From Nautilus pompilius (Eukaryota > Mollusca > Cephalopoda > Nautilida > Nautilidae): DNA of 64,000 nucleotides. The stretch is taken from contig JACATO010001662.1 in NCBI GenBank assembly GCA_018389105.1, positions 16,001 to 80,000 on the forward strand. Reading direction: 5' to 3'. Positions 55,561-64,000 of this stretch are shown here, in pieces. The notes under the pieces were generated by a model that was given only the letters and a program-made list of their open reading frames with translations, had not been told where the DNA came from and searched no databases. Each line of letters opens with the position of its first letter. The stretch's first letter is position 1. Made by a program: the position numbers and the translations under genes.

Positions 55561-57410
55561 TTGTTTGCTTTATCACTAAATACGTTTATAATGGGAGAAA
55601 GTTCGTGCAACATAGTCCACAAGGGTTAATAACGAAAGCTTGAGAACACCTCTGTTTTTGACTTGGCGGTCTCCACTATGAGAAAAGGTTAATAAATAAT
55701 TAGTGTATTATTTTTTAAAAATGCATTCATTATGTCTGAACTTACAGCACGATCGTTGCCTTCTTTAAATTCTGAAAAAAAATCATTTTGGTATAGAAAA
55801 ATATTTCAAAACTGTCACTGAGAGAAAGTTGCTTCTTTCTAAAAAATTTTTAACAATAATAGTTAATTATATCTGTCACATTATTGGCCGACATCAGGTA
55901 ACAACGTAAAAATGCATTGAAGTTTGTGTACAGCGACGACAGACTGACTCTGTTATTTAATGGTTATCTGTGCTCGGAGCTTTGTACGACTCTCGACTGT
56001 TTCCGACAGAGGTCGCCTTCGAGAATATTTTCACCAGTGAAAATACGTTACGACTCTGTGTTCTTTGTTGTTATCCCACCAAAGCTTGTGACCGATGTAA
56101 TCTGGTTTTCAGTCTGCAGCCCACACTTCTGTCATCGACCGAAAGGACTATGTACATTAAACTGCAAGAATATAATTCCATATTTCTGTTGTTTTTTCAA
56201 ACTTCCGAGGAAAGAATAAAACCGGTGCACCGTTTGTGCAGTGAGAAATACATTTAAAAATCCCTCCAATGGGACTTTAGAAAGGTCTTTGTTCCCTGTG
56301 TGAAAGGACGGGCTTTGATGGTAGTCAGTGATACAGTAAGACGAACGGTGTGATGGCGTGCAACCCTGGAGAGCCGATCTTGAGAAAGGGGGCGGTTCTC
56401 CAAAATCTTCTGGAGATAAAAAAACACAAACAAACAATGACCATTCTTAGTTTAGTTTTCAAAGTTGTGAAGAGATCTCGCGAAAATTATCTATGATAAA
56501 CGAATTTAGATTGATCTCCTTGCTACACAATTTCTTTTTTAATGTTGGCAGCTATTATTCGAGAAAGAGGGAATGTAATTATGATATACGTTGTACAAAC
56601 CAGTAGTTTAATGTAACATTTTAATAGCAGTCGAAATGTCTAGAACACAAACAATCTCGAATAATTTAAAATTCAGAGAAAATACATCATCTGAACAGTT
56701 TTCAAGTCATAATCTTGTTCTGATGTTTGATTATCTTGTTAGAATCACAGCTGGACAGCACATTTTACTGTTAGCGTACAGAATTTACAGTGTAGCTGTA
56801 ATTTCTATAAGGATTAATTAGCTTTCCATACAATGTGTGTGTGATACGGTTGACTTCAATTAACATTCTATAGCAATACTTGAGAAACTTTAAAATGACT
56901 GTCGTGAGCCCGTGAATACTTCGATATTTCTAATGCATTAATTACAAATAAAATTCTTTTGAGCAAATTGTTAAATAAATTTTGCATAGAAAAATGTTTC
57001 TTATAATGAACTTTGTTTTTTTTTTTAATCATTTTCAATTTTCGTAGTACAGTCCACGAAAACAGTTATGTGGGCTGTTATATATATATATCGAGAGGCA
57101 GGGAAAAACATTTCGCTTATAAATACGAAAATTTGCTTAGGATTTACCAAGCACAGACTTTTTCCACTTCACTTCAGCTGGATCTTGTTGCTGCAACCTC
57201 GAGAAGTAAAGAACATTAAGGTAGACACCTAATCCAATCGCTGCCATCTATTTTGATAATTACCTCGTGCGGTGTACACTTCATTGACATAATATCAAAA
57301 CCTGGTGCTACATTCACATTTACTGAAATGACTTTAAAAAAAAATTGGAATTTGATCAGTCTGTCAGATGTAAACTATTTCCATATTTAAAAGGAGTCTT
57401 TGGCTTAGAG
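55561..57410. other. non-coding stretch
   Basis: Overlapping frames of 95-101 codons at 55,917-56,437 on both strands show no domain. The rest is AT-rich. Confidence 0.4.
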
Positions 57411-57715
57411 ATGTGTGTTTGTGTGTGTGTGTGTGTTTCTGTGTATATGTGTGTATGTGTATGTTTATGTACATGTGTGTGTGTGTGTTTGCCTGTTTCT
57501 GTGTGTATGTGTGTGTGTTGTGTGTGTGTTGTGTTTGTGTTTGTGTGTATGTGTATGTGTGTGTGTGTCCATGTGCGTGTATGTCTGTGTATGTGTGTGT
57601 ACATGTGTGTGTACATGTGTGTACATGTGTGTGTGTGTTTCTGTGTATATGTGTGTATGTGTATGTTTATGTACATGTGTGTGTGTGTTTGCCTGTGTAC
57701 ATGTGTGTGTCTGTG

Positions 57716-57762
<47 letters not shown>

Positions 57763-57775
57763 ATGTGTGTGTGTT
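57411..57775. repeat. complex TG-rich array
   Basis: TG dinucleotide DNA interspersed with TGTACATGTG, TGTATGTG and TTTCTGTG units. A block TTTCTGTGTATATGTGTGTA...GTACATGTG appears twice (near 57,436 and 57,638), about 200 bp apart. Cys/Val- and Thr/His-rich frames here are artefacts. Confidence 0.95.
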
Positions 57776-57784
57776 AATGGTACT

Positions 57785-58330
57785 GTACTAACGCCCATTC
57801 CAACCAACAGATGCCGGTCACGGCTCACAGAGCGCCTGATCAGATTCCGATACAGAAAAGCCGCCAAGCGACAAACCGATCAACTCCGGTATCGATTATC
57901 GATTATCGCCGCCGCTGTGTCCACACCACACGTGTATGTAGGCGGTCTGGACACCCCGAGCTCGACTCACATCCGCGAGGTCACCCCCCCCCACCTTGGT
58001 TCTGGCAGGGGTCACATTCTTCGAGGATCTGGAATCTCCAGTGAGCGCTTATAGAACCCATTTTGCCGGATGAAACCCCATCCCTGTCCCCTACGCGGAG
58101 ACGGGAAGAAGCGGACTTCGCTTCGGCCCCTGTTTGCGATCGGCCGGTGGCACGTAAATACACGGCCCCCGTGCCTGCCTACACCTGACGTCACGAAACG
58201 CACTCCTGCCGATAAGCGCTAATCGGCACCGCCAGGTTCGCGCCGGTAGCGAGATGTAAAGTAGCAGGGTATCGGAGCTCGGAGACCAGGACCGGTCGGG
58301 TTAGCGGCAACGGAGCCCGGTGCGAGGGAG
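57785..58330. promoter_or_regulatory. CpG-rich, island-like block with a perfect CRE
   Basis: About 550 bp of clearly higher GC and CpG than the surroundings. Contains ATCGATTATCGATTATCG (overlapping Cut/homeodomain-like sites, about 57,895), CACACGTGT (about 57,927), TGACGTCA (58186-58193) and the imperfect palindrome GCCGATAAGCGCTAATCGGC (about 58,209-58,228). Frames crossing it on both strands lack domains. A promoter or distal CpG-rich regulatory element is the likely role. Confidence 0.38.
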
Positions 58331-59424
58331 AGCTTTTCTAACTAATCCGGCAGAGTTTCAGCTTTAAATAAACTCTCCCTCCCCCCCACAACCCCTCCTC
58401 CCCTTTGTGCAGCCCTCACTTATTCGCAGATAAGCTTCCTTTCGACACGTCTAGGGGACGAGAAAGAAGGTGATGCAGTCCTACATCCGGGCACACGACG
58501 CCCTTAGAGAATTCCAACCCATCAGTAAACAAACTCTGTACAGAGTTGAAGCTCCGACGTTTGCTGAAGTAGAAAAGTCGGGACTCCACAGAAACTCCTG
58601 GCTCACGTATCTGGTATCTGCACTCCACTGTAAACATTAACCCTGACTGTATTCGTTCACGAACCAGACGGACCACAAGTAACCGAAACCTCATCTTTCA
58701 GCCTTACCGAGAGCCCTTAAGAACCGAAGAGGGGCTGTCTGTATCTGTAGGTGGTGGATATCAAATACGAAATGTTCTTATTTTTCATATTTAATTCTAA
58801 GGAAACAGTTTTAAAGTCTGTTAATGTTTGGGCCACGAAATGTCTTCCTTGTTCTACGTAACAACTCAAAAGTCAGCCTTGGAGGGCTGCTGATCTTTAC
58901 GTTTCGGTTCTTTATGGCACTCATCAGAAGAAAATTAAAGTTAACCTTCTGTCCAGCGCTCGTTTGTCATTTTACGCCTCTTCGCTAGAAATCGGAGCGT
59001 GACGAGACTTTAGATCGGAGGTTGTTGTTGTTGTTGTTTATCTCGTCTCTGTCCAGAAGCCCGCTCATTGCGCCGATCAGGCCCCAAACTACAAACAAAG
59101 TAACTCGGAATTCTTTCCCGGTTTTTGCCGCACGTATTACTGGCCGCTTAAAAGAATAGGAAATCTGGGAGCAACTGATCTCCATAACTACAACATTTAC
59201 GACGTGTTACACAAGCTTCCTGTTTGTAATTACAGACGTTTCGACAAACTTCCCCTGTCCTCAGGAAAGTTATGCGAAGATAAATGATAGTTTTCCTTAC
59301 TTTGATTACGCCATCAGCTTTCTGTAAATACAAAAATGCTGGTCAAACAAATCCTCTTTTTCTTAATTTGAAAAGAATTTAAATTAAATTTAGACTTTTG
59401 TTAATCTTGAAGCATCTACGGATG
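58331..59424. other. non-coding stretch
   Basis: Contains a C-run near 58,380-58,387 and a (TTG)n run at 59,022-59,038. Minus frames of 92 and 66 codons without domains. Confidence 0.4.
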
Positions 59425-59525
59425 TTGCCATAGCTCTCCCGACAGGAAATCTACAAACCCTACTAGCCTCATGGTTGTGCAAGCTGATGGTCACCGGGGT
59501 ATCGATACGAGAATACTTATCCAAG
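59425..59525 (+). repeat. dispersed repeat (copy 4 of 4)
   Basis: CTCTCCCGACAGGAAATCTA, then CTCATGGTTGTGCAAGCTG and CACCGGGGTATCGATACGAG. Matches the two-block structure of the copy at 44,572. Confidence 0.5.
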
Positions 59526-61510
59526 GCCTCATATGCTTTTTATAAATTGTGGTTAGTAAGTGCTTCCTAAAATCTGATTATATGATATCTGTGGGGGGTT
59601 ATTTAACCAGTAAACAATTTCTGACACCTAAAATCCCCCTTGCTCAGAACCTAACTTGCATATGGTACTTATATGTACTATCTTTCGTATTTAATGTGAC
59701 GTAAATGCTGTGTAAAGACTGTCCTTCGGTACAGATGCATGTCCGTGAGTTCAGTCGTTGAGACATAATAACAAATACATAAAACAGAGACAGTCATCAA
59801 CATGAGCTGTGTGTTAGCAAACCTCTGGCGCCAGATAGCTGACGACTACTGAAGCCAATTCCGCCAAACGTTGATTATGTTTCATTAAGCGTTTAACTTG
59901 GCTTTTGCCTTTAACTACTGTATAATACGAACAAATTTATGGAATTTTATTTCCTTGATTCTATACACACACACACACATATATATGCTCTAGTGCTGTA
60001 GGTCAGATTGTGTTTAGCTATGTCAATTTTACTTCTCAAATTTCTTACAAATGTCAAAAATGAAAATATAGGATCGTAAAACCGTTGAGTTAAGTACCAT
60101 CGACATAGTTAGCAGCGCTTGGTTTAATGAATCGGGATGTGTAATTAACGAAGTGAGTGACGACGGGTTTTGGCGGGTTAGCGCCTGACAGCATCGAAAG
60201 CTAGATCGTCTTTGCTGGTGGCTCCGCCTCGCGGGGAAACGGCGACACCTTTGTCGCTGTCCGAAGACCTGGTAAATTTCACGCTGATTTTACATCTTTA
60301 AAATATCGTACAACGGATTAGGTGCAGAATCAGAAAACCTGCTCTTGCAACCAGAGTTGGTTCCGGTCGACAGCGGTTTTCCTTTCTTCAGTGCTACTTC
60401 CGGGTGGCGGAAGGGAGTGAGATTGAGTCGACAGTTTGGCCAGTCTGAGTCTCTACGGCGGGAGAAGTTCTCGCTATCCACAACCTCCAGCCGCCTAGCG
60501 ACGACGGGCTGAACCATCTCTGATTGTAAAATCTACCTTACACACACAATAAGGGCTCTCTGGGAATCACGGCGCTTTCTGCCAATACGGTATTGCAAAT
60601 TTTTAGGTGGATGTATCGCAAATAGTGGACAACCTGAAGAATTGTATCAGCTAATTTCAGTCAGCACCACCAATATAAAACTCTGCCAGAACACGATAGA
60701 ACATGGCGCTTACTGACTCCCGTCCTGAGGCTGTACAAATTACGCACCCTTCAGAAGCACATTCCTTCACACAAAATTAAGCAGCATCTCTAAATTACTT
60801 ATTTTCATAAGTATCAGGTCTGATGCAATTTTATCTTATATATATATATATATTACTGTTGTTCACTGTAAGCTCAGGACGACGGAGATCATGACTGGTT
60901 CTGTCGTTTGTTCATTCTCCCCCAGACTTTCTCCAGATGTCTGTGAACTGACCGAGTTGGGAAAGAATGCGCCATCTGTGTCGGTGTTTGTCCACTAAAT
61001 CCCTCATCAGCCTTAGCGGTGTAGCCCGTCCCGCGTGGAAATCTCCCCCCAGGATCTACAGGGGATCAACCACTCAGCCCATTTAACTTTGACTTCCTGA
61101 ATATTTGTATAGACCTTATATATAAACTATCCAATTGTCTGAAAACACACAAATGGTATTTTTTTTTAGCCTATTAAATTTTTTTTTTTTTGGTTTGAAT
61201 AATCTCACGTGCAGCAGTTTATTCAGTTAAAATGATGGTTTCTAAGTTTTAAGTTTAACGTTTGATAATTTTAAAATATTTTTCTCTTTTTTTCGTTTGA
61301 TACTAAATTGTTTGCCTCCTCCGTCTTTGTCTGTTGCGGTCTGTTAGGGTCGTCTAGATTTCGTTATTAAAGGGTAAGTGTTTTCTTCTTTGATACGGGA
61401 AATAAAACGAATTCGAATATTTTAAAATCCGCGAGCCATTCTCAACAAATGAGGCGTCCATTAAGAGAAACTCCGCGCAACTGGCTGGTGAAAAGGGGAG
61501 GAGAAGAAAC
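59526..61510. other. non-coding stretch
   Basis: A CA/TA run lies near 59,964-59,989 and a TA run near 60,837-60,853. 60,170-60,500 is CpG-richer and holds an ETS-type CTACTTCCGGGTGG site (about 60,395). A possible 26-nt micro-exon at 61348-61373 (TTTGTCTGTTGCGGTCTGTTAG acceptor, AAAGG/GTAAGTG donor) is noted but cannot be supported further. Confidence 0.35.
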
Positions 61511-61545
61511 CACGTGACGGAGGCGGGTCCGCCAATCGGAGCAAA
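61511..61545. promoter_or_regulatory. compact promoter-like cluster: E-box, GC-box, CCAAT
   Basis: CACGTGAC (61511-61518), GGCGGG (61522-61527) and GCCAATCGG (61531-61539) lie within 30 bp. This trio is characteristic of animal core or proximal promoters. The direction and the gene served are unknown. Confidence 0.35.
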
Positions 61546-64000
61546 CAGCTTGATATTTTAGCATAGCATTAATTTGATTGATTATGATTCGGTTTCAAAG
61601 CTAAATTGCCAATCAAAAAGTATCATATGCATTTAAAGATGATTGATTATATACCCTCATATCGAACTTCGTAAACCAGTAACTTCTTTTTTTTTAAAGC
61701 CGTTTTGGATTGTGAGCAGGAAAAGCCGGACCGTCAGACTTGTGCATTCATGCAACACAGCTGCGAAAACCTCCTTCCGGTTGGACTGTAACTCAGTAAT
61801 AGTTTGCTGCGATTTAACGGTAAACACCGCCAGGTGCAATAAGATAGGGCGCGGACTGCAACACTGCCGGCGATAAAAACTTACCACAAATAGATTTTCG
61901 TTTATTACACCTAATTAACGAGGAGGACGAAGGTAAGGAGAAGGCTGCCAGCTCCCCAAGAAGGTGGAACCATGGTCTATAGATCAACCACCTTTGTTAA
62001 ATGATCAGAGTTGTTTTTTTTTTAAATACTTTTTAATTCCCCAGATCCGATCCGCGGTCTGATGATGAACCCAGCTCCACTTAAAAGCTCTCCGCATGTA
62101 ACGGTCTCCGTCGGAGCTGGGACGCCATCTTTAATTCATTTGGTTTTCTAAAACGAATTCCGTGGTCAGAATAAAAACCGGCCGGTTTGACTGCTACTTG
62201 ATAGGAATTTCTAACGATTCTAGAAAAAAATTGTATTACTGTTGTTTGTCTTTTTTAAAAGCTGTTCCACGATCATTGAACATGTAGTATTCAAGTAGGT
62301 AGTTTCTCTTATTACCTTATTACTGATGTTTCCAATGTTTGGATAAGTGTCTTGTAAATGAGAATTTGTACAAATATTTTTCAGCGTATGCAATGTACGA
62401 GGTTCTGTTAAGCCTGCTATGTTTGTATTTCCGTGAAGTTCCCCGAAACAGTGGACAACCTGCAGAACGTTTACTCTGACGCCGACAGTATCAGAAGCTG
62501 CTGAACGGCACCTAGAGAATGCGGTACTGTGACACGTGGATCCAATCACGAAAAGTGCTTTCTAGCACCCAAGCACTTGTTTGTTAATACTGGCAGTGGT
62601 CAATCTGTATAGGGTTCTGTGACCATCTGAAAGCATTCATTATGAAGCTAACGAGGCTACAGCTATTCACAGTAAATTACTGGACATCTGAACACATTTA
62701 CGTTCTTACTAAACTACATCGGTTTTACGTAACCTACGTCTTATCTTGCCCGATACCAACCAACCAACCAACCATGACGAACTGTTCTTCCTGATGGCAC
62801 CAATTACTGGCTTAATGACGGCTCACCAGGCTCCAGACGCGGCTAGGTCGCGACCAATCAAAAAGCACCGGATAAAATCTGTTATGTACCGGTGAATATC
62901 GTGTTTGCAGCCGTTACAAACATTTACCAGTAAAAATGAGTAACTGCCACATGACTGACTCGTTCATTCAGAAATACACAAGTAGTAAAATTCATGAAAA
63001 TTAGGGAAAAAACAAAGTGTCGCTTCATAGTTTTAGTAAATAGTTTATGTTAATCTTATGATCAGGGTCATTGTAAAGACTAACCCTGACCCCGCCTAAG
63101 ACGATGTTTCTACTCGGATGTCGCCCAGCGTGTTTTCACAGAGATATGGGAATAAATGAAGAGTGTAAAGTCAGTGGTGATGGGCAATTTACAGAAATTA
63201 AATGTCTAGTTCAGTCACTTCTCATCGAGGATGAAGCTCTGTTTGGAAGGCCATGATTTAGTTTCGAGGACTGGAGAAGTTTCCTGTAGGAGTTGTTACT
63301 GCTTACCAAGTGGCTTGAGGTGGACAATTCGGTATGTAGATATTTAGCCCGGTGCGCTGACGTACTTGTACATTCGGAGAAGATGGCGGAGAAGTTCAGT
63401 TAGGCGATGAGATATGTGCAAGCTTCATGACGACATTTTAAAATAAGAAATGCTGTCCGTTTTACATTGCACACGGCTGGTATAAGAGGTGTGGCCATCT
63501 GTAAAGCACGCGAGGCATCCGGCTTAGAAATTTTTCCATCCAGAGTTCAGTGCAGCCAAACCGGAAGTCACGGTATGGGCTGCTGTTCACCTGCTGCTAT
63601 TTCAGGCAGACAAAATATTTTGTTTGTATGGTCGACTCGTATCAGCGCCGAATTTGTATCGCCACCGCCGTAAAACTTTAAACTATTCTTAACAAATACA
63701 TTCGTTTTTGTGCAGCGCATAACAGCTTTAATGAGAAACTCTTTGTGATGGCGCCCATATATTATCGTGTTGAAGTGCCAATAATGGAGACGTTACTGCT
63801 CAAAAGCTTTTATCGGATCAAAGAAAAGCGTTGAGCAGTCTTTTCTACCGGTCAAATCGAGCGCACTGATCGTGACGAGATGAAACAGATAAGCTGAGGT
63901 GAATACCGAACTGAAAGGAGACGGGTTCGGTTGTTGACTTAGACTAGACAGTACCCTAATTGTACGTCTTTCACACTCATCTACTACCCGGCGGGTAGAA
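61546..64000. other. non-coding stretch
   Basis: A (CCAA)n run at 62,757-62,773, a 109-codon minus frame at 62220-62549 without a recognisable domain, and GAAGATGGCGGAG (YY1-like) near 63,378. No gene supported. Confidence 0.4.

Noticed and set aside
57345-58054. Plus-strand frames up to 213 codons, rich in Cys/Val
   Set aside because: They are translations of TG repeats. The part beyond the repeat enters CpG-rich DNA and shows no domain.
62220-62549. 109-codon minus-strand gene
   Set aside because: No recognisable motif and no splice or polyadenylation context. Length is within chance for 64 kb in six frames.

Overview
This window is eukaryotic, animal-type intergenic or intronic DNA. Nothing in it looks prokaryotic: no operons, no long open frames, no ribosome-binding-site pattern. 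The longest frames come from tandem repeats or simple sequence. Gene density is very low. The DNA is full of TG, CT and AT microsatellites, minisatellites and decayed transposon scraps (a Tc1/mariner transposase on the minus strand and a LINE reverse-transcriptase scrap on the plus strand). The motif TTATCTCCC, common in molluscan mobile DNA, occurs at about 26.4 kb and, as its complement, at 47.0 kb. I infer a mollusc, probably one with a large genome such as a cephalopod. This is an inference, not a demonstrated fact.

Layout. 0-9.6 kb: mixed non-coding DNA with a LINE relic (2.83 kb), a spliced-looking segment (4.2 kb) and two short minus-strand stretches that read like protein (6.0-6.2 and 8.96-9.17 kb). 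9.6-12.8 kb: a diverged minisatellite of about 49-50 bp. 13-22 kb: AT-rich DNA, a dead Tc1-like transposase (16.5-17.0 kb), a probable conserved regulatory block (17.8-18.1 kb), a possible tRNA-derived SINE (19.8 kb) and a CpG-rich block (21.1-21.4 kb). 22.4-24.8 kb: an NRF1/E-box promoter-like site with an adjacent splice donor, a CT tract and two minus-strand exon candidates. 25-34 kb: AT-rich DNA, further candidate enhancers and an E-box cluster. 34.6-34.75 kb: the best plus-strand exon candidate, a terminal exon with acceptor, stop and AATAAA. 36-46 kb: several blocks dense in homeodomain and E-box motifs, typical of the regulatory surroundings of a developmental gene. 50.7-51.9 kb: a 47-bp minisatellite with a fresh half and a decayed half. 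52.8-53.4 kb: a long CT tract. 54.55-55.30 kb: a 72-bp array built across an exon/intron boundary, so that nine copies of one splice donor lie in series on the minus strand. 57.4-58.3 kb: a TG array followed by a CpG-rich island-like block with a perfect CRE.

No complete gene can be drawn. The exon candidates lie on both strands, cannot be joined into a transcript from sequence alone, and I could not name their families. The most unusual structure is the splice-donor array at 54.55-55.30 kb. All splice and motif calls were made by eye.
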